A stretch of 64,000 nucleotides of DNA from UMGS1491 sp944380925 (GTDB lineage Bacteria; Bacillota; Clostridia; Oscillospirales; Acutalibacteraceae). The stretch spans positions 62,001 through 126,000 of the forward strand of contig CALWJD010000002.1 in assembly GCA_944380925.1 (NCBI GenBank), in the 5' to 3' direction. The translations under genes and the position numbers were made by a program. The notes below the pieces were generated by a model, which saw nothing but the letters and a program-made list of their open reading frames with translations, searched no databases and was not told the DNA's origin. Position 1 is the stretch's first letter; each line of letters begins with the position of its first letter. Shown here one piece after another: positions 34,294 through 43,022 of this stretch.

Positions 34294-36738
34294 TTAAAAA
34301 ATTCCTACTCTTTGCTTATCGAATTTCATTTTCTCGTCGACTTGCTCAATTACTTTTCTTGATATTGAATTAACATCTATATCTTTCATATAGGATTCTA
34401 TTAAATTCACTATATCGCTTTTACTTAAGGTTTTCGCTAAAATGTTCTTTTCAATCTTTTTGGTATCCAAAAACGGCTTAGGTATAACTTTTTCTTTGAT
34501 ATCTACCCTTTCTTCGCCCTTTTCAAAGCTACTTTCGGGAGCCTTTTTCTTTTCTACTTGCTCAGGCTCTTGAGGATAATGCCTATCCTCTTTATAAACC
34601 ATATATCTTTCATCTATATGATTGTGCTGGATCTGCCTGTTAATATTATCTTGCCGATTAATAAGATACTCTTTTTGTAAATCATACGATTTTTCAATAT
34701 ATTTATCAATATGTTGCCGCGCTATATTTCTATATATGTCTTTTGTATCAATTTTAAACTTGCGATCTCTAAATATTCTATCAGGCAAAAATCTCATTAC
34801 GTCGTGCGTGCGAACATTCTCTTTTACTTTTTCTTCCAAAATATTTTCTTTTACGTGTATTGGAATAAACTTATAAACATCTTCCTTATTCCAAACCTCA
34901 ACCTTATCCTTACCCGGAGTCTGAATATTTACTATCGGTTTAATTCCGCTTGTTTTTAATAAATTTATTTTTTCTCTGTGGGTTATCTGTTTAAACTTCC
35001 TGTGGATTTCTTTTTCGTGAACATCGATTATATCTTTTGTAACCTGTTCTTTTACTTCATCTGTGATTTCTTTAATTTTATTTTTGTAAGTTTTGGCTTT
35101 TCTTTCGGTAAGCTTTGTGTGCTTTACCCTTTCAACGTAGTTTTCTACGTCGGTTTTGGTTAAATGATCCTTGGTTATAAGCTCAGTCGAAAGAATATTA
35201 TTTGTAAAATCCGTATCTTCCGTAAAAACATTATTTATTCTTTCAAGATTACTATGTATGTTCTTAATTTTCTTTTGACGCAAACGAATATCTTTCATCA
35301 AAACATTGTTCTGATGAATGTTTTCAGTAAATTGTTTATTTATTGTAATGCCAGAGCGTCTTAAATTTACAATCTCTTTTAAAGCTGTTTTTTCTTCTTC
35401 GTTAACCTCGGTTACAGTGCCGGTCCGATTTATGAGTTCGGATCTATCCTCGGTTCTTGTTACGGATACATCCTGCACTGCATCACTATAAATATTTTTA
35501 AATTTGTTAATAACATCTTTTTTAGTTGTAAGTTTAAGCAGATTTTTCTTGACGTGTTCTTCAAGATTAATTTTTTTATAATCTATATGCTTTAATACTT
35601 CGGTTACGTTTTTGTTGAGGGTTTTTGTATTATAAAGTTTTCTTACTTCGCTATAAAGCCTACTTATATTTCTTTCCTGAAAACTCTTATCCTCTATATA
35701 CTGTTTTTGGCTTTCTGCTATATTCTCACGAAGTTCTTCAATATTCGTCTTATGAATTACTTTATTTATAAGCTCGGTTTCCGAGGTAATAAACTTTGGA
35801 ACAGATTTCTGCACGATATTTTCAACAAAAGTTCCGACTTTTGTTAGAATATTCATCTCAGAAACTTTAGATTGCAGATTAATTATACGAGGAAGAAGAC
35901 CCATTTTATTAACAAGGTTTTCCTCGTAAAACTTATTAATCTCTTCCAAAATTTTTACATCTTGAAATTTGGAAACTTTATCAAATATATTTTTTACGGA
36001 TTTTTTCTTTAAAACAGACTTATCGACCTGAGCTGCATCTTGTTTTACCGTCAGTTCAGGCGATTTTACATCGACTTCTTTGGTTTTATGAGAAACATGT
36101 TTTAAAACTTTATCTACTATTTTTTCATAGTAATTTACTTTATCTAAAATAGTAAGGTAATTTTTAGAAACTTTTTCTAGTGTGACAAGTTTAGATCCGG
36201 CATGAAGCTCTGTGTCGCCAATTTCTTCATTTTCTCTCGCCGATTTTTTTTTTGAGCTCTCCAAAAGAGACCTTAGTATATCGGTAAGAGCATCTTTATC
36301 AAAGTTATTGCTCGAAACTACTTCTAAATTTTTTATTTGGTTCTTTGTAAGTTTATGTTTTACTCTGAGGACTTCATTTTTTAATTGATTTAGGATTTGC
36401 TCGCGCAAAACAGTGTTGTTTTGCACCAAAATATTTCTGTCATCTTCAGTCGCACGGAGCTGCGAAAGTATATCAATAATTTTACCGAACGCTTCAGAAT
36501 CAAAGTTATCGGTATGCGAAAAATCATAAACCAATTCCCCGCCACGTTCACTTTCGACAGGGTCATCCGTAATTGTAGCCATATTATTTTGCGCAAGAAA
36601 ATGACTACAAAACAAATTGTTATTTTTTAAAGAAATTATACTTGCAGGGGGTTTAATATTCATAAAAGCATTTTTACTCCGGGCTTGCTTTTCCTTAACT
36701 TCTTTACCCAAATCCCTGCCTTTTTCTTCTTCCTTCAC
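34294..36738 (-). CDS. Large coiled-coil protein of the CIS operon, possible tape measure
   Basis: This 814-residue protein begins with GTG 36738 behind AAGGCGG and is nearly all helical, highly charged and rich in Lys, Glu, Asn and Ile, with long coiled-coil-like heptads. It has no transmembrane segment. The N-terminus contains a Pro/Asn-rich region (FMNIKPPASIISLKNNN) and the C-terminus ends SRKVIEQVDEKMKFDKQRVG-IF. Its length and all-helical nature would suit a tape-measure protein inside the tube, and no other gene in the operon can fill that role. However, its sequence lacks the hydrophobic helices seen in many tape measures, so a sheath-external scaffold or cargo are alternatives. Confidence 0.6.
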   Translation of the reverse strand: MKEEEKGRDLGKEVKEKQARSKNAFMNIKPPASIISLKNNNLFCSHFLAQNNMATITDDPVESERGGELVYDFSHTDNFDSEAFGKIIDILSQLRATEDDRNILVQNNTVLREQILNQLKNEVLRVKHKLTKNQIKNLEVVSSNNFDKDALTDILRSLLESSKKKSARENEEIGDTELHAGSKLVTLEKVSKNYLTILDKVNYYEKIVDKVLKHVSHKTKEVDVKSPELTVKQDAAQVDKSVLKKKSVKNIFDKVSKFQDVKILEEINKFYEENLVNKMGLLPRIINLQSKVSEMNILTKVGTFVENIVQKSVPKFITSETELINKVIHKTNIEELRENIAESQKQYIEDKSFQERNISRLYSEVRKLYNTKTLNKNVTEVLKHIDYKKINLEEHVKKNLLKLTTKKDVINKFKNIYSDAVQDVSVTRTEDRSELINRTGTVTEVNEEEKTALKEIVNLRRSGITINKQFTENIHQNNVLMKDIRLRQKKIKNIHSNLERINNVFTEDTDFTNNILSTELITKDHLTKTDVENYVERVKHTKLTERKAKTYKNKIKEITDEVKEQVTKDIIDVHEKEIHRKFKQITHREKINLLKTSGIKPIVNIQTPGKDKVEVWNKEDVYKFIPIHVKENILEEKVKENVRTHDVMRFLPDRIFRDRKFKIDTKDIYRNIARQHIDKYIEKSYDLQKEYLINRQDNINRQIQHNHIDERYMVYKEDRHYPQEPEQVEKKKAPESSFEKGEERVDIKEKVIPKPFLDTKKIEKNILAKTLSKSDIVNLIESYMKDIDVNSISRKVIEQVDEKMKFDKQRVGIF

Positions 36739-36750
36739 CGTTACACCGCC

Positions 36751-37500
36751 TTAGAGCGAATTTTTTAAACTTTCCAATTCACTTAGTTTATCTTTTAAAA
36801 GCTTAGCTGACTTTTGAATTTTTAAATTAATAGAATCTGCCTTATTAGCAAGCTTTTCATAATCATGCATTAAGCGATTTTTTTGAGTAACCGCACTGTT
36901 AATCTTGCTCCTAATTTCATCGTTACCTATGCGCCACCCTTGAGTTTCGCTTTGTGATCTGCCAAGCTCCGAGCGTAATTTTCCTATCTTTAATTCTTCG
37001 GAAACTTTGTCGGCCAGCGTTTCTTTAAGCTTTTCTTGAACCTCATAAAGTATTGTATTTTTTACGCTAATTTCTTTCTCGAGCGCCTCGGTTTCAATTT
37101 GCAGCGCTTGAATTTCCATGCTATTTTGCTCTGACTCTGAAGCATCTTGCTTCTTTACTCTTATCAAGCGAGCTTTTTCAAATTCGGTTTTGGTAATAGC
37201 ATCAATATTATTTTTTGTCTCGAGTAATTTTTCTTGCTTTGCACGTTCGTACTTTTCGTTTAACTCCTTAATCTGCTTTCTTGTTAATATCTTGGGGATT
37301 TTTTCCTCGTCGCTTTTTTTTCTGGCGTCCTCAAGTTCCGCTTTCTTTTGGTTCATTTCCCTTTCAAGACTTTCAAGCTTCTCATCGAGTGCCTTTATAT
37401 CTTCTTCTGACTTTTTAATAATCTCCTCAAGTCTTTTTAGCTCGTCCTCATTTGAAGTATCGGGATTGTTTGCATTTTGGTTATCAACCTGGTTTTCCAT
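36751..37500 (-). CDS. Coiled-coil protein of the CIS operon, unknown role
   Basis: This 249-residue protein is an almost continuous coiled coil after an Asn/Asp-rich N-terminus of about 18 residues (MENQVDNQNANNPDTSNEDE). Heptads such as LKRLEEIIKKSEEDIKALDE run to the end. It lies 12 bases before the 814-residue helical protein and after the second tube gene. The slot in known clusters holds a LysM-domain tube-hub adaptor (Afp7), but no LysM motif is visible. Adaptor, chaperone and cargo roles are all possible. Confidence 0.65.
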   Translation of the reverse strand: MENQVDNQNANNPDTSNEDELKRLEEIIKKSEEDIKALDEKLESLEREMNQKKAELEDARKKSDEEKIPKILTRKQIKELNEKYERAKQEKLLETKNNIDAITKTEFEKARLIRVKKQDASESEQNSMEIQALQIETEALEKEISVKNTILYEVQEKLKETLADKVSEELKIGKLRSELGRSQSETQGWRIGNDEIRSKINSAVTQKNRLMHDYEKLANKADSINLKIQKSAKLLKDKLSELESLKNSL

Positions 37501-37592
37501 GCGCTACATCACACCTCCGCTATACGAAAAGTACATTCATATAAACGACTTAACAAATTTAATCTAAAACTTATTTTAAATCAGAGCACTAC

Positions 37593-38846
37593 TTACGAGC
37601 CGCCTTGCTTTTTAGCTTCTGCCTCTTCGGCTTTTGCTGCTGCAGCATCTTGATTTTCTTTGGCTTTATCTTTTGCTGATTGTTCGGCTTCCGCTCTTGC
37701 AGCGTCAGCTGCTTCGGTTTCTTGTTTCTGAGCATCTAACTCGGCTCGCCTGGCTTCTATCTGAGCTTGCCGTGCAGCCTTTGCTTCTTCCTTGGCTTTT
37801 TCGGCCGCTTCTTTTGTCGCTGCACCCTTTTTGGCGCTTTCCTCAGCCTCTTTTTTCTTCTTTTCTTCTCTTTCGTCAGCTTTTGCTTGTGCGGCATCTT
37901 GGGCTTCTTTGGCTTTTTCTTTGGCTGCCGCGTGATCTTTCTTTATCTTTTCCAAGTTTGCTTCATATGCAGCCTTTGCGTCATCTAATTCTTTTTGCTT
38001 GTCTGCTTTGGCATCTTCAAGATCTTTTTTTAGTTTTTCATATTGATCTTCCAAATCGGCCAAATGCTTTTCGTATTCATTTTGTTCTTCAAGCCGTTTC
38101 TCTCGCAATTTTTTACGCTCTTCTGCAAGCTCTGCTTCCAAATCTGCGGTGGCAACAACATCGCTACTATCTTCACTCTCACCCGGAAGATATCCAAAAA
38201 ATGTATTAGGCGCACCGAGCGGAATACGTATAAGCCCCGTGTGAGCAATAGTTATGCTTTCAATTAACACGTCACTATTATCCGCACTGAGGCTATCGCA
38301 TTCCCAGGACGTCATTCCCAATGACAAAAAGCCGTACATAGCACTGAGTCGCTTTTGTCTATCGTAAACTTCTATCGTCCCAATAGCAGGGCCTTGCTCA
38401 AGAGTTGCCTGAGGATCTTGAGTATTAACAGCAAGCAGTGCCGCTTTACGCGCAAGGTTATTAGGGATTAGCGCCGCTGCCATTCGTGCGGCATCAGTTA
38501 CAATAGGAAGACATCTTAACATAAGCCCCCTTTTGCACTCCAAAGTCGGAGCTTCGTTGCTCGGCTCTCCTACCATAAGTTTATGGTCGTTGACCCCGCC
38601 CTCTTGAATGTAATCTACGGGATTTTCAACCCTCAGCCCTGAAATTTCTTTAAATCCATAAGTAAAATTATTTAAAGTAAGTATGAAATTAAATCCTTGA
38701 ATAAGGTGAGTAACAGGGGAAATAGCAATAGGTGGTAATTTTTTCGGTTTATCATCAAAAGGATACGACCTATAAGTGGTTTCATAAGTACGCCCCCGCA
38801 CATATGTTTTATCAGGCTTTCTGATTTTTTTGCTATCCGTAGCCAC
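37593..38846 (-). CDS. CIS second tube protein (Afp5-like) with long coiled-coil C-terminal extension
   Basis: The first 230 residues or so of this 417-residue protein have the gp19-like tube fold: GFNFILTLNNFTYGFKEISG, VENPVDYIQEGGVNDHKLMV, ECKRGLMLRCLP and the late WECDSLSADNSDVLIESITI, which matches the main tube protein. The last 185 residues are a Lys/Glu/Ala-rich coiled coil (from about ATADLEAELAEERKKLREKR to the end). The GTG start at 38846 follows GAGAGGTGAGG. Tube-initiator proteins normally end after the tube fold, so this extension is unusual; it might line the lumen or stick out to bind cargo. Confidence 0.8.
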   Translation of the reverse strand: MATDSKKIRKPDKTYVRGRTYETTYRSYPFDDKPKKLPPIAISPVTHLIQGFNFILTLNNFTYGFKEISGLRVENPVDYIQEGGVNDHKLMVGEPSNEAPTLECKRGLMLRCLPIVTDAARMAAALIPNNLARKAALLAVNTQDPQATLEQGPAIGTIEVYDRQKRLSAMYGFLSLGMTSWECDSLSADNSDVLIESITIAHTGLIRIPLGAPNTFFGYLPGESEDSSDVVATADLEAELAEERKKLREKRLEEQNEYEKHLADLEDQYEKLKKDLEDAKADKQKELDDAKAAYEANLEKIKKDHAAAKEKAKEAQDAAQAKADEREEKKKKEAEESAKKGAATKEAAEKAKEEAKAARQAQIEARRAELDAQKQETEAADAARAEAEQSAKDKAKENQDAAAAKAEEAEAKKQGGS

Positions 38847-38859
38847 GCAACCTCACCTC

Positions 38860-39036
38860 TCAGGAGTCAATATCAAATATGTTTGTTTTCTTTTTGCTGT
38901 TTTGCGAATTCATTTTTTTGTTTATTTTTGAAACCTCTTGGCAAAACTTTATTCTTTCCCTATGAGGCAAAAGCATAAGTTCCCCACGAGACCAATGAAA
39001 ATAATAAGCCAAAAAAGCTATCTCTTCATATAGCAC
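38860..39036 (-). CDS. Small conserved CIS protein (DUF6760-like)
   Basis: This 58-codon gene lies between the baseplate chaperone and the second tube gene. The product reads LYEEIAFLAYYFHWSRGELM followed by LPHRERIKFCQEVSKINKKM. The FHWSxxEhM then HRERxxxCxEh pattern matches short proteins (DUF6760 type, named from memory) at the same place in other phage-tail-like injection clusters. The start is taken as GTG 39036, but the frame is open further upstream to the stop of the preceding gene. The TGA stop at 38860 lies 13 bases before the next start. It probably helps tube or baseplate assembly. Confidence 0.75.
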   Translation of the reverse strand: MLYEEIAFLAYYFHWSRGELMLLPHRERIKFCQEVSKINKKMNSQNSKKKTNIFDIDS

Positions 39037-39053
39037 CTTGACGGGATAACTTT

Positions 39054-39428
39054 TTAGGCTTCCCCGAAAAAAGGTATTTCGTACCTGAATTCATGTGAAC
39101 ATTTAGGGCAAACTACTACTGTCGTAGGTGGTTCGACAGCATTAATCTTTTGATACAAATCTTGTAAATACGCCATATCACACGTAAATAATTTTTCAAT
39201 AACATGGTTATCTACGGTATCTAAGGTGCCTAATTTAACTATTACCCTTTGCAAAAGCAAAATGCTCAAATATCCGGGATTAACCTTAACTCTCGGGTCA
39301 TTTAAAGGTACAATTTCATCTGCCGCATTTGCAAGGCGCATAACGCCTTTTTTGTGTACCTTTCCTTCTTTATCAACATATCCTTTTGGTAACTCAAACT
39401 TTACTTCCGTTTCGAAGGGAACTGACAT
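39054..39428 (-). CDS. CIS T4-type baseplate hub assembly chaperone
   Basis: This 124-residue protein matches the T4 gp26/gp51-type baseplate chaperone family, with FELPKGYVDKEGKVHKKGVM, RLANAADEIVPLNDPRV, NPGYLSILLLQRVIVKLGTL and a C-terminal CPKCSHEF zinc-binding pair. It is needed to assemble the hub or tube in related systems. ATG 39428 is preferred over GTG 39440, which abuts the AGGAAG ribosome binding site. It follows the tube gene after a strong hairpin. Confidence 0.85.
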   Translation of the reverse strand: MSVPFETEVKFELPKGYVDKEGKVHKKGVMRLANAADEIVPLNDPRVKVNPGYLSILLLQRVIVKLGTLDTVDNHVIEKLFTCDMAYLQDLYQKINAVEPPTTVVVCPKCSHEFRYEIPFFGEA

Positions 39429-39460
39429 ATTAAAAATCACTCTTCCTTTTTAATTTACAC

Positions 39461-39500
39461 ATTTCCCTCCTTGCAAAACAAGGTATGCAAGGAGAGAAAT
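39461..39500 (-). other. Stem-loop between the tube gene and the rest of the CIS operon
   Basis: CTCCTTGC and GCAAGGAG form an eight-base stem, extended by AT pairs across a small internal loop, right after the tube stop codon. There is no T-run on the minus strand, so it looks like an mRNA-stabilising or processing hairpin rather than a full terminator. Confidence 0.55.
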
Positions 39501-39533
39501 AATAATATACTTTAAGTTTTTTAGATTTAATCA

Positions 39534-40043
39534 CTAAGCAGTAATACGCTGAATTCCTTCATGCTGTATTTCCAGTGTTTCAATCAAAATAGATGAATCA
39601 TCCGCGCTAAGGTCATTTGACTCATAATGGGAAGGCCATGCGTTATACATTTCCCATTTAGCTTGTGGCGCACCTTGGTTATCATAAACTGTTATTATAG
39701 CTTTTTGAACCGGGGTTACAGTCTCACCGCAAAGGAAACTGCAGAACCAATCGTAAAGCTCTGTACTCTGGTACATTCCTTTTTCAAGCCTCATTGGATC
39801 ATATGATACCAATCCCGGTACTTTTCTGTTAGTAAGACTTGCAAATCCGCCTTCTCTATACTCCTGAGTATCAACCGTAGCACCAAATCCCCCGGAAACT
39901 GTCTTAAACGAAGTTATTCCTAGCCCGGCAAAATCGGCAGTAAATCTAAATCCGCGAAGCGGGGTAAGCAATCCGTTGCCTTCAGCCGCATTGGTTTCTA
40001 ACGCTTGGGTAGTGCCCGCCGGCTGTTGAGTTTCATATGCCAT
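39534..40043 (-). CDS. CIS main tube protein (gp19/Afp1-like)
   Basis: This 169-residue protein is the main inner tube subunit. Seen: LRGFRFTADFAGLGITSFKT, VSGGFGATVDTQEYREGG, RKVPGLVSYDPMRLEKGMYQ and NDLSADDSSILIETLEIQHE, all typical of T4 gp19-like tube proteins in injection systems. It stacks as hexameric rings through which cargo passes. The start is ATG 40043 behind AAAGGAG, 36 bases after the sheath gene. Confidence 0.93.
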   Translation of the reverse strand: MAYETQQPAGTTQALETNAAEGNGLLTPLRGFRFTADFAGLGITSFKTVSGGFGATVDTQEYREGGFASLTNRKVPGLVSYDPMRLEKGMYQSTELYDWFCSFLCGETVTPVQKAIITVYDNQGAPQAKWEMYNAWPSHYESNDLSADDSSILIETLEIQHEGIQRITA

Positions 40044-40079
40044 AAAAAATCAATCTCCTTTCATCATCAAATCAATAAA

Positions 40080-41816
40080 TTATTCTCCTGCTTCACCTGT
40101 TTTTTGCGTAATTCTGAACACTACGAATTCAGCCGGTTTGACCGGTGCCACACCTATTACGCAGATTAAACGACCATTATCAATATCGTCTTTGGTCATT
40201 GTGTTGGATCCTATATCAACAAAGAACGCATCCGAAGCTGACCCCCCGACCAGTGCGCCGGTCCTCCAAACACCTGTTAAGAATGTTTCGATTGAGCTCT
40301 TGACTCTCGCCCACAAATTGGCATCATTCGGTTCAAATACAACCCAGTTCGTGTTAGCTTTAATCGATTCTTCCAGATAAATGAACAGACGCCTTACGTT
40401 GATATATTTCCAAAGCGGCTTTGAAGAAGCTGTTCTTGCTCCCCAAACTCTTATGCCCGCACCCGGGAATTTCCTTATAAGGTTTACTCCTTTCGGGTTG
40501 AGCAAGTCTTGTTCAGCAACATTATAGTTAACAAACAAGCCCGTACAGTTTGCAACAACTTCATTAGCCGGTGCCTTGTGAACACCCCTTGAGTTATCGC
40601 TCCTTGCATATATTCCGATCACCGAGCCCGAAGGCGGTATAAACGTATCCTTCTTATCTAGCGGATCGAACACTTGAAGCCACGGATGATACATTGCGCA
40701 ATAATCACTATCAACAATATCGCGATGTTGCAATATATCCGTAGTGGTCTTAGCCGTCATAGGCATATCCAAAACTGCAAACCTGCTTCCGAGTTTCTCG
40801 CAGTGCGATACCAGCGAAAGCTGAACATTTGCGCTTACAATTCCTGGAACAGCCATTATATTTACTTCTGTGTTATCTAAAAATGCCTGTATACCGGTTC
40901 TGGATCCGGGACCCTCATCTTTTCCGATAAAATCGGCATCCGTCAGCGTTGTCGCTGTACCGTTTGCACCACCTGAGAACATTACTTTAACGGTTTTTCC
41001 ATCACCACCGAAGACTTGTTTTACAACGTCAATCGGTGCAACTGCGCCTTCGCCCGGTTTAGCTCTGAGTTTTACGACCTCAGATTTAGACATTTTTTTC
41101 TGAATAAATGTTGGCGATGCAGCATTGAACGACACACCATTATATTTTTCAACATCGCCGTTTAAATCAACAACAACATTGATTTCACAGGTGTGAATCG
41201 TAGTTTTCGGAAGTAAAGCGTCGTCTACAACGTTTCCTTCAAACGGGGTTTCCAAAGTTATAATGTCACCAACAACGTTTTTAATAACCGAGAACTGATC
41301 GTCGCCTTCGCCACTTAGCGCAACGACTCCGCCTACGGTAAATCCGGTAGCATTTTTAAGTCTATACCTGCCGGATCCCATATCTTCGAGTATCTGGCTC
41401 TTGCTGACGCTGGCTTCCTCAAAAGTAACAACTATTGAGTTACCCCAACTACCCGGATTGAGCGCTTCGATACTAATAACTTCTTCCTTACCTTTTTCAC
41501 AAGATGCTTTCGCAATCTTTGCATCGCTCGGAGCAACACGCATTACAAATGCCCTTGATCCGCCATTAATAAAGAAGTGATTTACCGCATGCGCTAAAAA
41601 CCTATAATCACCAAATTCAGTTTCACTTAAATAGTCGCCAAACTTACGCGTAAAATCCGCAGGACCGGTTACCAATACCGGTGCTCCTGAAACCGGACCT
41701 TTAGACGCAATACCAACAAAACCTGCTGTGCTTGTTCCCACGCCTTGCATGGGGGTAGGACCGCTGTCAAATTCCTCAACATAGACTCCCGGAGATAAAT
41801 ATTCTGCCATAATCAT
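40080..41816 (-). CDS. CIS contractile tail sheath protein
   Basis: This 578-residue protein is a phage tail sheath/Afp2-like protein. Seen: EYLSPGVYVEEFDSGPTPMQ, GVGTSTAGFVGIASKGP, FGDYLSETEFGDYRFLAHAV with NHFFINGGSRAFVMRV, and in the C-terminal domain RKFPGAGIRVWGARTA, YINVRRLFIYLEESIK and FEPNDANLWARVKSSIETFL. The sheath contracts to drive the tube. One sheath gene only is present. The start is ATG 41816 behind AGGGA; ATG 41810 is an alternative. Confidence 0.97.
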   Translation of the reverse strand: MIMAEYLSPGVYVEEFDSGPTPMQGVGTSTAGFVGIASKGPVSGAPVLVTGPADFTRKFGDYLSETEFGDYRFLAHAVNHFFINGGSRAFVMRVAPSDAKIAKASCEKGKEEVISIEALNPGSWGNSIVVTFEEASVSKSQILEDMGSGRYRLKNATGFTVGGVVALSGEGDDQFSVIKNVVGDIITLETPFEGNVVDDALLPKTTIHTCEINVVVDLNGDVEKYNGVSFNAASPTFIQKKMSKSEVVKLRAKPGEGAVAPIDVVKQVFGGDGKTVKVMFSGGANGTATTLTDADFIGKDEGPGSRTGIQAFLDNTEVNIMAVPGIVSANVQLSLVSHCEKLGSRFAVLDMPMTAKTTTDILQHRDIVDSDYCAMYHPWLQVFDPLDKKDTFIPPSGSVIGIYARSDNSRGVHKAPANEVVANCTGLFVNYNVAEQDLLNPKGVNLIRKFPGAGIRVWGARTASSKPLWKYINVRRLFIYLEESIKANTNWVVFEPNDANLWARVKSSIETFLTGVWRTGALVGGSASDAFFVDIGSNTMTKDDIDNGRLICVIGVAPVKPAEFVVFRITQKTGEAGE

Positions 41817-42017
41817 CTCGGTTCCCTACTAATAATTAGCAAGAACCTTTCAACTCCTTCCTATAATAACAAAATATAAAATAATTTCATTTTACAAAAT
41901 GCGGGTACTCAAGGGCTTTGAGCACAAACACTTCATAAAATGTTTCTGGAAGTTGGTAGCTTCCATTTATTAACATATAAAAGAGGGAAATGAGCCCTAA
42001 TTTATTGTTAAGCAAAA

Positions 42018-43022
42018 TTATAGGTTATCTCCGAAAAAATGGCTTCTTAACTTTACTATCATCTCTCTTAATTTTTCTTTGTTGAATTTATCAAAATTCA
42101 CTCCCATCACATAATCCGGCAATCTACCATTATTCTTCTTTTTAATGGCCTTGAGAATATCATCAAGCAATCCTCTCAGTTCGTTTAAACTCATCAAATT
42201 AAGATGCGCTTCGCTCGACATTTCGATAATTCTCTTTTTCATGCTGATAAAATCGTCTGCATCAATATACTCTTTTAGTTTTCCTTTTTTTAATTTATCA
42301 ACAAAGCCTCTGATTTCCTTCAAAAATTCCAGATTATCCTCTTCTTTTTCTTCTATGATAGTTCTTATTTTTTTAAGTTCTTTATCAATATTTCGTGAAT
42401 TTGAAACATCAAGTTTCTTTCTTTGGTCTTCTAAATCTTCAATTTTATCCTCTTCTTTTTTATCTTGATAAAGAAGTTTTTCCTGGCTGTCGACTATTCC
42501 GTCCTCATCTTCCTCAAGCTTATCAATATCTCCGTTTTGAGAAGGATCAAAAACAAAACTGAGTCTACTCGCCTTAAACCTTGTGTTTTTTCCGCCCATA
42601 GGCCCGCCAAAATAAGTATTCGGGGAGTCTATTTTTTGTGAGGGTATTCTTTTTAAACTCTTTTGCCCATCGGGAACAATAGAAAATGCAATCGGACTAT
42701 CCTTTTTATATTTCTTATACCCAACCGCTATCGTTCCGAATTTAGTATCAAAATACCCCATGTTGTTTGGAACTGACCGCTTTTCAACTGTGTTTTCCGG
42801 TATTACCGAAGAAGCTTTGACATTTCTTTTTAAAAATTCAAGTTTTTTGTGGTCCTCTTTATCAAGAACCTCATCAACATTGTCCTCATCCCACCAATTA
42901 ACATTCGCAGCATCGCCTGAAACTTTATCAATATAATAATCAAGGGTCTTTTCTTCCTTTGTACTCGATTTTTTCGAATGTTTCTTAGTATCTTTGTAAA
43001 CAGAATTTTTAATAAAAATCAA
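42018..43022 (-). CDS. First gene of the CIS operon, unknown charged protein
   Basis: This 334-residue protein is not recognised. The frame opens with TTG 43022, very close to AAAGGAGAG; the true start may be slightly downstream. Seen: a Lys/Ser-rich N-terminus, a segment around MGYFDTKFGTIAVGYKKYKK and SPNTYFGGPMGGKN, then an acidic and basic coiled-coil region (about 165-245) and a helical end (NGRLPDYVMGVNFDKFNKEK). There is no signal peptide. It lies 201 bases before the sheath gene on the same strand. Possible roles are a structural protein, a regulator of assembly, or injected cargo; the sequence does not decide. Confidence 0.6.
   Translation of the reverse strand: MIFIKNSVYKDTKKHSKKSSTKEEKTLDYYIDKVSGDAANVNWWDEDNVDEVLDKEDHKKLEFLKRNVKASSVIPENTVEKRSVPNNMGYFDTKFGTIAVGYKKYKKDSPIAFSIVPDGQKSLKRIPSQKIDSPNTYFGGPMGGKNTRFKASRLSFVFDPSQNGDIDKLEEDEDGIVDSQEKLLYQDKKEEDKIEDLEDQRKKLDVSNSRNIDKELKKIRTIIEEKEEDNLEFLKEIRGFVDKLKKGKLKEYIDADDFISMKKRIIEMSSEAHLNLMSLNELRGLLDDILKAIKKKNNGRLPDYVMGVNFDKFNKEKLREMIVKLRSHFFGDNL

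Noticed and set aside
41948..41966. TGGAAG...CTTCCA hairpin between the first CIS gene and the sheath gene
   Set aside because: Six-base stem without a T-run in the minus direction; probably chance.
23625..43022. Cargo toxin genes in the CIS operon
   Set aside because: No recognisable toxin, protease or DUF4157-type domain is seen; the helical proteins are only candidates by exclusion.
23625..43022. Interpretation of the cluster as an ordinary prophage
   Set aside because: No capsid, portal, terminase, integrase, holin or lysin genes are present, and the tube, hub and wedge set matches injection systems.
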